Positions 8,555 to 19,036 of a stretch of DNA of 64,000 bases are shown piece by piece. The position numbers were made by a program, and so were the translations under genes. The notes under the pieces were generated by a model. That model was not told where the DNA came from. It searched no databases and worked only from the letters and a program-made list of their open reading frames with translations. Every line of letters begins with the position of its first letter. Within the stretch, counting starts at the first letter, position 1. The DNA is from Rhodoglobus sp. (GTDB taxonomy: Bacteria; Actinomycetota; Actinomycetes; Actinomycetales; Microbacteriaceae), in assembly GCA_025463515.1 (NCBI GenBank), contig JAODAQ010000028.1, positions 51,158 to 115,157 on the forward strand, written 5' to 3'.

Positions 8555-9940
8555 CTACTCGAGGTAGTCGCGCAGCGACTGCGAGCGGGACGGGTGGCGC
8601 AGCTTGGCCATCGTCTTCGACTCGATCTGGCGGATGCGCTCGCGCGTCACGCCGAACGTGTCCCCGATCTGGTCGAGCGTCTTCGGCATACCGTCACCGA
8701 GGCCGAAGCGCATCCGGATGACACCCGCCTCGCGCTCGCTGAGGGAGTCGAGGAGCGACTCGAGCTGCTTCTGCAGCATCGTGAAGCCCACGGCGTCGGC
8801 GGGTACTACGGCCTCGGTGTCCTCGATGAGGTCGCCGAACTCGCTGTCGCCGTCCTCGCCGAGCGGCGTGTGCAGGGAGATCGGCTCGCGGCCGTACTTC
8901 TGCACCTCGATGACCTTCTCGGGAGTCATGTCGAGCTCGCGACTGAGCTCCTCGGGCGTGGGCTCGCGGCCCAGGTCCTGCAGCATCTGCCGCTGCACGC
9001 GGGCGAGCTTGTTGATGACCTCGACCATGTGGACCGGGATGCGGATCGTGCGGGCCTGGTCGGCCATTGCGCGAGTGATCGCCTGGCGGATCCACCACGT
9101 TGCATAGGTTGAGAACTTGAAGCCCTTCGTGTAGTCGAACTTCTCGACTGCACGGATGAGGCCCAGGTTGCCCTCCTGGATCAGGTCGAGGAACTGCATA
9201 CCGCGGCCGGTGTAGCGCTTCGCAAGCGAGACCACGAGGCGCAGGTTCGCGCCGAGCAGGTGGCTCTTGGCCCGCTGGCCGTCCTTGGCGACCCACTGCA
9301 GCTCGCGCCCGAGTGCGGAGCGCAGCTCGGCGGGAGTCATGTGGGAGAGCTTGTCCTCCGCGAACAGGCCGGCCTCGATGCGCATCGCGAGCTCGACCTC
9401 CTCTGCGGCGTTGAGCAGCGCGACCTTGCCGATCTGCTTCAGGTAGTCCTTGACCGGGTCAGCCGTGGCGCCGGTGATCGCGGACGAGTAGACGGGAACT
9501 TCGTCCTCGTCGTCCACCAGCGAGAGGACGAGCGCCCCGGTGGGCAGCTCCTCGTCCTTGCTGGTCGACTTCTCGTCGTCGTCATCGTCGTCGGAGGCGT
9601 CATCCTTGGCCTCGTCGGCCTCAGGGTCGACCTCGACTACGGCGACAACCGCCTCGATCTCCTCCTCGTCGATCTCTTCGATCTCCGCGGGCTCGTCGGT
9701 CTCCGCCTCGTCGTCATCGAGGTCGGCCGACTTGGGCTTGCGGCCGGCCGGGGCCTTCGCGGCGGCCTTGGCGGGAGCCTTCGCTCCGGCCTTGGCGGGA
9801 GCCTTCGCCGTGGTCTCTTCGACCTCTGCTGCGTCCTTCACGCCGGCGGCCTTCGTCTTCGTTGACGCAGCCTTGGCGGTCGCGGCCTTTGCAGGCGCAG
9901 TCTTCGTGGCCGCAGGTGCGGCCGTAGTCCGGGTTGCCAT
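8555..9940 (-). CDS. sigA: Primary RNA polymerase sigma factor (RpoD/SigA/HrdB type)
   Basis: The housekeeping sigma factor, 461 residues. A low-complexity Ala/Lys/Thr-rich then acidic N-terminus (about 150 residues) resembles HrdB and MysA. Region 1.2 is [16 protein letters not shown]. Regions 2.1-2.4 run through [32 protein letters not shown] and [17 protein letters not shown]. Region 4.2 is [20 protein letters not shown]. An upstream in-frame ATG exists at 9979, but GGAAGGTG lies just before the ATG at 9940, which also starts the usual MATRTT... sequence. The preceding 219 bases (9941-10159) must hold its promoter; TTGACA occurs on the reverse strand at 10015-10020 but no good -10 box follows. 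Confidence 0.96.
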   Translation of the reverse strand: MATRTTAAPAATKTAPAKAATAKAASTKTKAAGVKDAAEVEETTAKAPAKAGAKAPAKAAAKAPAGRKPKSADLDDDEAETDEPAEIEEIDEEEIEAVVAVVEVDPEADEAKDDASDDDDDDEKSTSKDEELPTGALVLSLVDDEDEVPVYSSAITGATADPVKDYLKQIGKVALLNAAEEVELAMRIEAGLFAEDKLSHMTPAELRSALGRELQWVAKDGQRAKSHLLGANLRLVVSLAKRYTGRGMQFLDLIQEGNLGLIRAVEKFDYTKGFKFSTYATWWIRQAITRAMADQARTIRIPVHMVEVINKLARVQRQMLQDLGREPTPEELSRELDMTPEKVIEVQKYGREPISLHTPLGEDGDSEFGDLIEDTEAVVPADAVGFTMLQKQLESLLDSLSEREAGVIRMRFGLGDGMPKTLDQIGDTFGVTRERIRQIESKTMAKLRHPSRSQSLRDYLE

Positions 9941-10159
9941 TCGAACACCTTCCAGGAGTTTTTGGGCAGTCTGTCTCATGCCGCCTCAAGGTTTCGGGGC
10001 AGCACTAAGACCCTTGTCAAGTCCCGTGCGCGCGCATCGAAGTGTGATGCGGCGAGCAACGGAAGAAGACCGGGTCTCGTACCCAATTATTGCACGTATT
10101 GGACGCGGCACTTGACAGAAGGTGCCACTCGCGTGATAAAACCCGTTCGCGCGGAGCGA

Positions 10160-11488
10160 TCAGGTTCTCGGACGCCGCCAATACCTCACTAGTGCAACCC
10201 ACAAGGGCCCCACTTCTATGCCCTCCTCCTCGTGGAGAAGGTGCCGGGTGCGGCGCCGGGCGATCAGCAGGAACACCACTCCGACGCCGACCACGACGTA
10301 CTGGACGAGGAAGGCATACCGGAAGGCGTCGAGCGAGTAGAGCTGAGCGGGGATGCCGTTGCCGCCTTGCGACCGGTCGACCAGGTCGAGCACCACGCCG
10401 GCGAAGAACATGATCACGAAGGACGCGAGGAATCCCCCGACGTTGACGATGCCGTTCGCCGAGCCGAGCGAGCGCAGCGGGTTGAACGAGCGCGCGAAGT
10501 CGAACCCGATGAGCGACCCTGGCCCGCCCACCGCGATGACGAGCAGGAGGACGACCACGAGCCACAGCGGGGGCTGGCCGGGCCACAGCAGCAGCACGGT
10601 CCACACGATCGCCATGGCGCTGACGATCCCGAGCACGAGGTTGCTGCGGCGCAGGGGGAATCGCGCGCACAGCATTCCGAGTACCGGGCCGCTGACGAGC
10701 ACGCTCGCGACGGTCAGCGTCAGCAGTCCCGCTGCCGCCTGCGGGCCGTAGCCGAGAGCGACCGACAGGAACGGGAAGCCCCACAGCATGGCGAAGCTCG
10801 TCAGGGACGACTGCGACACGAAGTGCGACCAGAACCCGAGCTGGGTACCCGGGCGCGAGAGCGCGGTGCGGAGGTGATGGGCGGACTGCGCCCAGGTCTG
10901 GCGCTCGCGGCTCTCCAGGCGGTTGCCCGGCCCGCTCGAGACCAGGACGAGCAGGATGACGAGCACGATGGCGGACGCGGACGCGGCGAGGAGGTAGGTC
11001 GGAGTCCAGCCCCAGGCGTGCAGGGCGAGCCCGAGGGGGAAGATCGCGACGATCTGGCCGAACTGGCCCAAGGAGCCGAACAGCTGCGAGACGAAGGTCA
11101 GCCGTCTGCCGTCGAACCACGATGCGAGCAGCCGGATGCCCGAGATGAACGTCATCGCGTCGCCCGCCCCGACGAGGACGCGGCCCACGATGGCCACGCC
11201 GAGGTTGTCGGAGAAGGCGAGGGTGGTCTGGCCGATGAGCATGAGCACGGCGCCGGTCGCGAGCAGGAACTTCGGGCCGACACGATCGACCATCACCCCG
11301 ACAGGGATCTGCAGCGCGGCGTAGACGACGAGCTGCACGACGGCGAGTGTGGACAGGGCGGTAGCGGCGACCTCGTACCGGTGCGTCGCCTCCACTCCGG
11401 CGACACCGAGGGAGCTGCGCTGCAGGATGGCGACCATGTAGGTCAGCACGGCCGCGCCGTAGACCACCCAGGCTCGCCGCGAATTCAT
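10160..11488 (-). CDS. Major facilitator superfamily (MFS) transporter
   Basis: A 442-residue integral membrane protein with about 12 hydrophobic segments. The MFS loop 2-3 signature appears as GVMVDRVGPKFLLATGAVLMLIG near residue 65. It is followed by LVGAGDAMTFISGIRLLASWF, typical of helices 4-5. The second half contains a central cytoplasmic loop around residues 190-215 and ends in a basic tail, RRRTRHLLHEEE. Substrate unknown. It shares a strand with the PAC2 gene upstream, with a 20-base gap, so the two are likely in one transcript. Confidence 0.9.
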   Translation of the reverse strand: MNSRRAWVVYGAAVLTYMVAILQRSSLGVAGVEATHRYEVAATALSTLAVVQLVVYAALQIPVGVMVDRVGPKFLLATGAVLMLIGQTTLAFSDNLGVAIVGRVLVGAGDAMTFISGIRLLASWFDGRRLTFVSQLFGSLGQFGQIVAIFPLGLALHAWGWTPTYLLAASASAIVLVILLVLVSSGPGNRLESRERQTWAQSAHHLRTALSRPGTQLGFWSHFVSQSSLTSFAMLWGFPFLSVALGYGPQAAAGLLTLTVASVLVSGPVLGMLCARFPLRRSNLVLGIVSAMAIVWTVLLLWPGQPPLWLVVVLLLVIAVGGPGSLIGFDFARSFNPLRSLGSANGIVNVGGFLASFVIMFFAGVVLDLVDRSQGGNGIPAQLYSLDAFRYAFLVQYVVVGVGVVFLLIARRRTRHLLHEEEGIEVGPLWVALVRYWRRPRT

Positions 11489-11508
11489 CGTCGCAAGCCT
11501 ATCGAGCG

Positions 11509-12432
11509 TCAGGCGGTCGGATCCTCATCGCCGGTGCGGCGAGTGGCCAGGAAGTTCTGCAGCTCCGCGGCGATCTCGTCCGCGGTCGGCAGCTCGCCGT
11601 CCTCGTCCGTCAGGGGCGAGCGCAGCGGGTTGTCCTGCATGTAGCTGTCGTGGCGGACCTCGAGGGTGCCGACGAGCTTCGCGAGCTCCTGGTTGTTCTC
11701 GACCTGGCCGTCGATCTTGGTCAGGAAGTCCCGCCCGTCCTCGCGGAGCTGGTCGGTCGGGAAGATGAGCCCGGTCGCTGCGCTCACGCTCTCGAGCGCC
11801 GTCACTGCGGCCGCGGGGTACTCCGTGTCGGCAAGGTAGTGCGGGATCAGCAGCACGAAGCCGGCGTTGGGATGCCCGAGCTCCTGCAGTCGGTACTCCA
11901 GCAGGTGCAGTGCGTTCGCCGGCACCTGGGTGCGCGGCTTCCACACGGACATCGCGTCGATCAGCTCGGTGCGGTTGCCGCTCACCGTGACTCCGATGGG
12001 CCGGGTGTGCGGCACGGGCATCGGGATGGCGTGCACCCACGTCGTCGCCTTCACCTGGAAGCGGTCGATCAGGTCGAGCACGGCCGCCGTGAAGCGCTGC
12101 CACTGGAAGTCGGGCTCAAAGCCGGTCAGGAGCAGGAACGGCTGGGTGAGCTCATCGCGCATCAGGTACAGGTTGAGCGACTGCGGTCGGTAGTCGCTCA
12201 GGTGGTCCTGATCGAAGTAGATGGTGGGCCGGCGAGCGCGGTAGTCGAGAAGCTCGTCGGTATCGAACTCCGCGATCGTCTCGTGCTCGAGCGTGTCGAG
12301 CAGGTACTCGCTGACCTGCGTCACGGCGCTTCCAGCGTCGGCGAAACCGGTGAGTGCGGCCACGAGGTTGAGGCCGCGCGGAACCGCATCCGCATCAGCA
12401 GAGAGTTCGTAGAGGCCGTCCGGGTCGCGCAT
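11509..12432 (-). CDS. PAC2 (proteasome assembly chaperone) family protein
   Basis: A 307-residue protein matching the actinobacterial PAC2 family: LVAALTGFADAGSAVTQVSEYLLDTL near the N-terminus, a tyrosine-rich RPTIYFDQDHLSDYRPQSLNLYL, LLTGFEPDFQWQRF, and SGNRTELIDAMSVWKP. The family is named after eukaryotic proteasome assembly chaperones, but its role in bacteria is not established. It is divergent from pepA with about 100 bases between them. The C-terminal 50 residues are acidic and probably flexible. Confidence 0.85.
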   Translation of the reverse strand: MRDPDGLYELSADADAVPRGLNLVAALTGFADAGSAVTQVSEYLLDTLEHETIAEFDTDELLDYRARRPTIYFDQDHLSDYRPQSLNLYLMRDELTQPFLLLTGFEPDFQWQRFTAAVLDLIDRFQVKATTWVHAIPMPVPHTRPIGVTVSGNRTELIDAMSVWKPRTQVPANALHLLEYRLQELGHPNAGFVLLIPHYLADTEYPAAAVTALESVSAATGLIFPTDQLREDGRDFLTKIDGQVENNQELAKLVGTLEVRHDSYMQDNPLRSPLTDEDGELPTADEIAAELQNFLATRRTGDEDPTA

Positions 12433-12534
12433 GTTTCAACACTAATCCCGGGCTTCCACGCGATCGGGGCAAATGCGCCTCCCGGAGTAATGCCCACAGC
12501 GAACACGTTCAGCGCGGCTGGATACGATGGCGGG

Positions 12535-14005
12535 ATGACTGTGCCAGCGCTCTCCACGTCCGCCCTTCCCCTGCTCGAGATCGAGGGCGACGTGCTCGTC
12601 CTGGGGGTGCGCAAGACCGACGAGGGGCCCCAGCTCGCGACCGAGGACCCGGCTCTGGCCGACCTCCAGCTCGCCCTCGAGGCGATCGGCGTGACCGGCG
12701 CCCAGGACGAGGTGCGCCGCCTCCCCGGCACGCACGGCGCGACCGAGAGCATCGCGCTTGTCGGCCTCGGCCAGGGCGAGGTCACCGCCAACGACCTGCG
12801 GTACGCGGCCGGCTCCGCCGCGCGGCAGCTGCGCGGCATCCAGTCGCTCGTCCTCGGCCTGCCCACCCGCTCAGCGGACGACGTGCTCGCCGTGCTCGAG
12901 GGCGCCGCACTCGGTGCCTACGCGTACACGCCGTACCGGGCATCCAGCCTCGAAGCGACCAAGCTGCCCGCGACCAGCATCATCGTCGCCACGGATGCCC
13001 CCCGCCGACGCCCTCATCGCGAGAGCGCTCGTGGCGGCCGGGGCGGTGCACAGCGTGCGCGACCTCGTGAACGCACCGCCGAACGACATGTACCCGGAGG
13101 CCCTCGCCGACGCGGCAGTCGCCCTCGCTGAGGGCGTCGACGTGACCGTCGAGGTGCTCGCCGACGCCGAGCTGCGCGCGGGCGGGTACGGCGGCATCCT
13201 CGGCGTCGGGCAGGGCTCGGCCCGCGGCCCGCGGCTCGTGAAGGTCAGCTACTCCCCCGCCGGTGCTGCGAAGCACATCGCCCTCGTCGGCAAGGGCATC
13301 ACCTTCGACACCGGCGGCCTCTCGCTCAAGCCCCCGGCCTCCATGATCGGCATGAAGTACGACATGACCGGCGCGGCCACAGTCCTCGCGGTGACGCTCG
13401 CTGCCGCGAAGCTCGCCCTGCCGGTGCGGGTCACGGCGTGGCTGTGCATCGCCGAGAACATGCCGGGCGGCGCGGCCCTGCGCCCGAACGACGTCATCCG
13501 CATCTACGGCGGCAAGACCGTCGAGGTGCTCAACACCGATGCCGAGGGCCGCCTCGTCATGGCGGACGGCCTCGTCGCCGCGAGCGAGGAGGAGCCGGAC
13601 GCCGTCATCGACGTCGCGACGCTGACGGGCGCGGCATCCATCGCCATGGGCACTCGCTATGTCGGGACCATGGGCGACGCGGAACTCGCGCAGCGCGTCG
13701 TGGCCGCGGGAAACCGGGTAGGCGAGACCCTGTGGCACATGCCGATCTCGCCGGACCTCCGCGCGCTCCTGGCCTCGGACATCGCCGACATCGCGAACAT
13801 CAAGCCCGGCAACACGGCGGGCGGGATGATGATCGCCGCCGCGTTCCTGAGGGATTTCGTGCCGAGCACGATCCCCTGGGCCCACCTCGACATCGCCGGG
13901 CCCGCCAACAACGGCGGCGCGGGATGGGGATTCACGGGCAAGGGACCGACCGGAGTATCCGTTCGCGCACTGATCGAGCTGGCCGAGGAATATAGCCGCT
14001 CGTAG
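12535..14005 (+). pseudogene. pepA: Leucyl aminopeptidase PepA (M17), broken by a +1 frameshift
   Basis: A zinc/manganese leucyl aminopeptidase (M17), which removes N-terminal residues from peptides in the cytoplasm. From ATG 12535 one frame encodes the N-terminal domain up to about SIIVATDAP. The rest of the protein, beginning ADALIARALVAAGAVHSV, is in the next frame. The break falls in a run of six C at 12998-13003; removing one C restores about 489 residues with continuous homology. The catalytic part is complete: KGITFDTGGLSLKP, the family signature NTDAEGRL, and the C-terminal AGPANNGGAGWGFTGKG. Because the rest is well preserved, a homopolymer sequencing error or a very recent mutation is as likely as real loss. 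Confidence 0.9.
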
Positions 14006-14101
14006 TAAGGTTTTTGAGGCGGGTTTCTTCCGCCCCTATCCGGCCGCCCACCACATCCTTGGCGTGCCGGTGCACAAATCCTTACAGAGGAGTTGCTGGG
14101 A

Positions 14102-15475
14102 TTGTCTGAGCACACATTTGACCTTGTTGTTCTCGGTGGCGGAAGTGGTGGGTACGCCGCAGCGCTGCGTGCGAGCCAGCTCGGCCTGACCGTCGGCCTG
14201 ATCGAGAAGGGCAAGGTGGGCGGCACGTGCCTGCACGTCGGGTGCATCCCGACCAAGGCCCTGCTGCACGCCGCAGAGGTCGCCGACGTCACTCGCGAGT
14301 CCGCGAAGTACGGCGTGACCTCGACGTACGGCGGGGTCGACATCGCCGGCGTCACCGCGTACCGCCAGGAGGTCGTGGCCAGCTAGTACAAGGGCCTCCA
14401 AGGCCTCATTAAGGCTCGCGGCATCACCACGATCGAGGGCGAGGGCAAGCTCGTCTCCCCCACGACGGTGCAGGTCGGCGATGAGACCATCATCGGCAAG
14501 AACGTCATCCTCGCGACCGGCTCCTACTCCCGCTCGCTGCCCGGCCTCGAGATCGGCGGGCGCGTCATCACGTCCGAGCAGGCCCTCGAGCTCGACTTCG
14601 TGCCGAAGAAGGTCGTCGTCCTCGGCGGCGGCGTCATCGGCGTCGAGTTCTCCAGCGTCTGGAAGAGCTGGGGCGCCGAGGTGCAGATCGTCGAGGCGCT
14701 CCCGCACCTCGTCCCCAACGAGGACGAAGCAATCAGCAAGCAGTTCGAGCGCGCGTTCCGCAAGCGCGGCATCGAGTTCAGCCTCGGGGTGCGCTTCCAG
14801 TCCGTCACGCAGAACGACCAGGGCGTCGTCGTGACGCTTGAAGACGGCAAGACCTTCGAGGGCGAGCTCCTGCTCGTCGCCGTCGGCCGTGGCCCGTCGA
14901 CCGCCAACCTCGGGTTCGAGGAGGTCGGCATCACCATGGACCGCGGCTTCGTCATCACGAACGAGCGCCTCGCCACGAACATCCCCGGCGTCTACGCGGT
15001 CGGCGACATCGTCCCCGGCCTGCAGCTCGCGCACCGCGGCTTCCAGCAGGGCATCTTCGTCGCCGAGGAGATCGCCGGCCTCAACCCCGTGGTCATCGAG
15101 GACGTCAACATCCCCAAGGTCACCTACAGCGATCCCGAGGTCGCCTCGGTCGGCCTCTCGCAGGCCAAGGCTGAGGAGAAGTACGGCGCCGACAAGGTGA
15201 GCTTCTACGACTACAACCTCGCCGGCAACGGCAAGAGCCACATCATCGGCACGGCCGGCTCCGTCAAGGTCGTCCGCGTCAACGACGGCCCCGTGGTCGG
15301 CGTGCACATGATCGGCGCCCGTGTGGGCGAGCTCATCGGCGAAGCGCAGCTGGCGGTGAACTGGGAGGCGTACCCCGAAGACATCGCGCCGCTCATCCAC
15401 GCGCACCCCACGCAGAACGAGGCGCTCGGCGAGGCATTCCTGTACCTCGCAGGCAAGCCCCTGCACGCGATCTAA
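14102..15475 (+). pseudogene. lpdA: Dihydrolipoyl dehydrogenase (E3), interrupted by an in-frame TAG
   Basis: The E3 flavoprotein of 2-oxo-acid dehydrogenase complexes, which reoxidises dihydrolipoamide with NAD. The FAD-binding [14 protein letters not shown], the redox disulfide TCLHVGC, the NAD-binding VVVLGGGVIGVEFSSVW and the dimer-interface HAHPTQNEAL are all present. Codon 95 is TAG (14384-14386) where AAG (Lys) would be expected; the same frame then continues to the normal stop at 15475, 457 codons in all. TTG at 14102 is the preferred start, because AGAGGAG ends 9 bases before it; TTG 14093 is the alternative. It is followed 47 bases later by sucB, its partner enzyme. The stop may be a true nonsense mutation or a sequence error. 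Confidence 0.9.
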
Positions 15476-15522
15476 CCCCACAACTAAACTTTCAGAAGAA
15501 GCGTTACTAAGGAGCACCACTG

Positions 15523-17022
15523 ATGAGCGAATCCGTCAACCTTCCGGCACTCGGTGAGAGTGTCACCGAGGGTACGGTTACCCGCTGGCTCAAGAAGGTC
15601 GGCGACCGCGTGGAGGTCGACGAGCCACTGCTCGAGGTCTCGACAGACAAGGTCGACACCGAGATCCCCTCGCCCGTCGCGGGAGTGATCGAGGCCATCC
15701 TCGTCGCCGAGGATGAGACCGTCGAGGTCGGCACCGCGCTCGTCACGATCGGTGACGGATCCGGCGCTGGCGCGGAGGCACCCGCCCCCGCTGTTGAGGC
15801 ACCGGCCGCTGAGGCTCCCGCCGAGCCCGCTCCGGCCGCCGAGCCCGAGCCCGCGCCCGCCGCCGAGGCAGCGCCCGCCGCTCCCGTTGCCGAGGTCCCG
15901 TCGACGGATGCCCCGGCCCCCGCCGAGCAGGCACCCGCAGCTCCCCCGGCCCCGGCCACCGCCGTGGACCCCGCTCCCGCCACTGAGGCTCCGGCCGGCC
16001 CCGCGCACACCACCGCTCCGGCGCCCGCCGCGCCGGTTGCCGCCGCCCCGGCCGCTGCTCCCGCAGCTCCGGCTGCTGCAGCTCCGGCCGCCCCCGCTGC
16101 CGCACCCGACTCCCACGCGGGCTATGTCACCCCGCTCGTGCGCAAGCTCGCGAACGAGCGCGGCATCGACCTCGGCTCCGTCTCCGGCACCGGCGTCGGC
16201 GGCCGCATCCGCAAGCAGGATGTCCTGAGCGCCACCTCCGCCACCGCAGCCGCGGCATCCGCGCCGAGCGCGACCGCCGCGCCGGCCAAGCAGCTCGAGA
16301 TCTCGGCCCTGCGCGGCACCACCGTGGCGATGTCGCGTCTGCGCAAGGTGATCGCCGAGCGCGCGGTCATCTCCATGCAGAGTTCCGCGCAGCTCACGTC
16401 GGTCGTCGAGGTCGACGTCACGCTCGTCGCCCTCTACCGCGACCAGGTCAAGGCTGATTTCCAGGCCAAGACCGGCACGAAGTTGTCGTTCCTGCCCTTC
16501 TTCGCCCTGGCTGCGGCCGAGGCGCTGCAGGCGTACCCGATCATCAACGCGACGATCGAGGGCGACTCGATCGTCTACCCGGCTCAGGAGAACATCAGCA
16601 TCGCGGTCGACACCGAGCGCGGCCTGCTGACCCCGGTCATCCGTGACGCAGCAAGCCTCGACCTCGCCGGCTTCGCGACGCAGATCGCGGACCTCGCGGC
16701 TCGCACGCGCGACAACAAGCTCAAGCCCGACGAGCTGGCGGGCGGCACGTTCACGCTCACCAACACGGGCTCGCGCGGCGCGCTGTTCGACACCCCGATC
16801 GTGTTCCTGCCCCAGTCGGCGATCCTCGGCACCGGGATCGTCGCCAAGAAGCCCGTCGTGGTCAGCGACGCTGGCGGCGACGCGATCGCAATCCGCTCCA
16901 TGGTCTACCTCGCGCTGAGCTACGACCACCGCATCGTCGACGGTGCCGACGCCGCCCGGTTCCTCGTCGCGGTCAAGGATCGCCTCGAGAGCGGCGACTT
17001 CGCCTCCAAGCTCGGAATCTAG
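15523..17022 (+). CDS. sucB: Dihydrolipoamide succinyl/acyltransferase, E2 component
   Basis: A 499-residue E2 core protein of a 2-oxo-acid dehydrogenase complex. One N-terminal lipoyl domain carries the lipoylated lysine in [12 protein letters not shown] (Lys43). A long Ala/Pro/Glu linker spans about residues 85-200. The peripheral-subunit-binding domain is [20 protein letters not shown]. The C-terminal acyltransferase domain ends with the catalytic [15 protein letters not shown]. In actinobacteria this protein serves as E2 of the pyruvate and 2-oxoglutarate dehydrogenase systems. It lies directly after lpdA (E3) and near lipB/lipA, whose products attach and make its lipoyl group. GGAGCACCACTG precedes the ATG. 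Confidence 0.95.
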   Translation: MSESVNLPALGESVTEGTVTRWLKKVGDRVEVDEPLLEVSTDKVDTEIPSPVAGVIEAILVAEDETVEVGTALVTIGDGSGAGAEAPAPAVEAPAAEAPAEPAPAAEPEPAPAAEAAPAAPVAEVPSTDAPAPAEQAPAAPPAPATAVDPAPATEAPAGPAHTTAPAPAAPVAAAPAAAPAAPAAAAPAAPAAAPDSHAGYVTPLVRKLANERGIDLGSVSGTGVGGRIRKQDVLSATSATAAAASAPSATAAPAKQLEISALRGTTVAMSRLRKVIAERAVISMQSSAQLTSVVEVDVTLVALYRDQVKADFQAKTGTKLSFLPFFALAAAEALQAYPIINATIEGDSIVYPAQENISIAVDTERGLLTPVIRDAASLDLAGFATQIADLAARTRDNKLKPDELAGGTFTLTNTGSRGALFDTPIVFLPQSAILGTGIVAKKPVVVSDAGGDAIAIRSMVYLALSYDHRIVDGADAARFLVAVKDRLESGDFASKLGI

Positions 17023-17031
17023 CCAGCAGCA

Positions 17032-18378
17032 CTACTCCTCCAGGTAGTCCCTGATACGCCAACCGGCCTCGCCCTTCACGAGAAGAACCGAGGCCGGTTC
17101 GCTGTCCGGCCCCAGGGAGACGAGTGCCGAGTCGCCCAGCCTTTGGACGAGCGCCACCTGAGCGGGGTCCGCGTCGATAACGACCGCCGCCGCGGCGCCG
17201 TCAATCACGGACGTCAGCAGCTCGCGATCGGCGGAGAGCGCCGATGAGTCGCGCTGGCCCACGTCGTCAAGGCATTCGACAGACAGGTCCCGGATGCACC
17301 GATCGCGCGTCTCGAGCAGCGCGAGTGCGGCAGCAACCGGGTCGTCGGCGGTCACCGGGCCCGCGGGCGCCGCGACTGGAGTAGCCGACTCCGATGGCCG
17401 GACCGTGGCCGTCGTGCTCTCCTGCGGAACAGCGACGAGCGCTATGACGAGGGCGACGAGCGACGCACCGGCGACCGCCCACACCGGGCGGCGTACCCGG
17501 CCGAGGGCCTCGCGAGCGCGGGACACAAGGTCGTCCCGCGCAGGGGCCGCAGCGGGCGCGAGCGCCGCCGGCGGCATCGCCGGAACCGCCCGGGAGGGAA
17601 AGGGCACGTAGTCGACCTCGGCGCGCGGCCTCAGGTCGACCGGAAGCGGCTCGGCGAGGTCGAAGAGGGACTCCGCGAATGCTGCGAGCCACGCGCCCGG
17701 TGCAGCCTCTGTCCGTGCTCGCTGGGCGAAGCCCGCCGCCCCGGCGCCGTCGAGCAGTGCGCCGGCCAGCGAGCCGAATGCGAGGATGTCCGCGAGGACC
17801 GACTGCTCCGCCTCGAGCGCCGCTGCATGGAGCCCCGGGGCGAACAGTGCTGCTCGGCCGAAGCAGCCGAGGGCGGGCGACCCCGCGGTGTCGAACAGGA
17901 CGGCGCCGGGCCCGATACTGCCGTGCGCAACGCCCGCGGCGTGCATCCGGCCCAGGGCTGTGGCCAGCGGCGCGAGGATGGTGATGACCTCCCCCGCCCC
18001 GAGCTGGCCGCGGTCGGCCAGGAGGCGGGCAAGGCTGCCTGCGGCGTGCCTGCTGAGGATCAGGGCCGGCGCGCCCTCCGGCGTCGAGGCCACATCCAGG
18101 AGGCGGACGACGTGGTCCCCAGCAGCACGCGAGAGCGCCTCGATCTCGGCGACGATCGACTCATCGCTCACGGCGGGGCCGTAGAGCTTGATGACCGCGG
18201 GCTCGAGCTCGGCATCCGGCCGCACCGGGTGGGCGAGAAGCACCTCGGCGCGGGAGCCCACCCCGACGGTGCGCAGGAGGCGGTAGCCGCCGAGGGAGTC
18301 CATGGTCACGCGACCCAGTGTCGGTTCGCGATGCTCGGGCATCGTGCATCCGGGCCCAAGGCGTGGAGGGATGCGCAA
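17032..18378 (-). CDS. Protein-kinase-like (probable pseudokinase) single-pass membrane protein
   Basis: A 448-residue protein. The N-terminal half resembles a Ser/Thr kinase: [24 protein letters not shown] looks like the glycine loop, followed by AVIKLYGP and EIEALSRA. The catalytic loop HRDLKPxN is replaced by [13 protein letters not shown] and there is no DFG, so phosphotransfer is unlikely. A transmembrane helix ([18 protein letters not shown]) near residue 300 leads to an extracytoplasmic C-terminal domain of about 130 residues with a conserved-looking [11 protein letters not shown] pair of cysteines. The preferred start is TTG at 18378 with AGGAG 5 bases upstream; ATG 18342 and ATG 18303 are alternatives. 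It is divergent from lipB with 31 bases between them. Confidence 0.7.
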   Translation of the reverse strand: MRIPPRLGPGCTMPEHREPTLGRVTMDSLGGYRLLRTVGVGSRAEVLLAHPVRPDAELEPAVIKLYGPAVSDESIVAEIEALSRAAGDHVVRLLDVASTPEGAPALILSRHAAGSLARLLADRGQLGAGEVITILAPLATALGRMHAAGVAHGSIGPGAVLFDTAGSPALGCFGRAALFAPGLHAAALEAEQSVLADILAFGSLAGALLDGAGAAGFAQRARTEAAPGAWLAAFAESLFDLAEPLPVDLRPRAEVDYVPFPSRAVPAMPPAALAPAAAPARDDLVSRAREALGRVRRPVWAVAGASLVALVIALVAVPQESTTATVRPSESATPVAAPAGPVTADDPVAAALALLETRDRCIRDLSVECLDDVGQRDSSALSADRELLTSVIDGAAAAVVIDADPAQVALVQRLGDSALVSLGPDSEPASVLLVKGEAGWRIRDYLEE

Positions 18379-18409
18379 GCCGGCTCCTGTGGAGGCTTAG
18401 ACTCATGGC

Positions 18410-19036
18410 GTGGTCGACTTTGTCGTCACGGGGCTAAGCGCCAACTCCGTGCCGTATGTCGAAGCCTTAGAGCTTCAACGCGCAACCCATCGTGCCGTCG
18501 TCGAGGGCTCCCGGCCCGACACCGTCATGTTCCTCGAGCACCCGTCGGTCTATACCGCGGGCAAGCGCACCGAGGACCACGAGCGGCCCACCGACGGCAC
18601 CCCCGTCATCGACGTCGACCGGGGCGGCAAGATCACCTGGCACGGCCCCGGCCAGCTCGTGGGCTACCCGATCCTGCGGCTGCAAGAGCCGATCGACGTG
18701 GTCGGCTACGTGCGGCGGCTGGAGGGCATCCTCATCGACGCACTCGCCAGGCTGGGCGTCGACGGCGACCGGGTCGAAGGACGATCGGGCGTGTGGATGC
18801 GCGGCACCGACAAGATCGCCGCAATCGGAATCCGCGTGGCCAACGGCGTCACGATGCACGGCTTCTCGCTCAACTGCGACAACTCGTTCGAGGCCTACGA
18901 CCGCATCGTCGCCTGCGGACTCGCGGACGCCGGCGTGACCTCGATCTCGCGCGAGCTCGGCCGCACGGTCACGACCGAGCAGGCCGTGCCCATCGTGCAG
19001 GCCGCGTTCATCGACTCGTTGGTGGGGATCCGATGA
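18410..19036 (+). CDS. lipB: Lipoyl(octanoyl) transferase
   Basis: A 208-residue LipB, which moves the octanoyl group from octanoyl-ACP to the lipoyl domains of E2 proteins. The fold's key segments are [32 protein letters not shown] (family signature), the lysine in [20 protein letters not shown], and the catalytic cysteine in VACGL. The start is GTG at 18410. The stop TGA overlaps the lipA ATG (ATGA at 19033-19036), so the two genes are translationally coupled. Its donor substrate comes from the fatty-acid operon seen at the right end of this window. Confidence 0.96.
   Translation: MVDFVVTGLSANSVPYVEALELQRATHRAVVEGSRPDTVMFLEHPSVYTAGKRTEDHERPTDGTPVIDVDRGGKITWHGPGQLVGYPILRLQEPIDVVGYVRRLEGILIDALARLGVDGDRVEGRSGVWMRGTDKIAAIGIRVANGVTMHGFSLNCDNSFEAYDRIVACGLADAGVTSISRELGRTVTTEQAVPIVQAAFIDSLVGIR

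Noticed and set aside
10112..10136. TTGACA...TAAAAC on the forward strand as a promoter
   Set aside because: The spacer is about 19 bases and no gene follows on that strand before several kilobases of reverse-strand genes.
14384..14386. TAG in lpdA as a pyrrolysine or other recoded codon
   Set aside because: No pyl genes or recoding structure are visible, and the expected residue is an ordinary lysine; a mutation or error is simpler.
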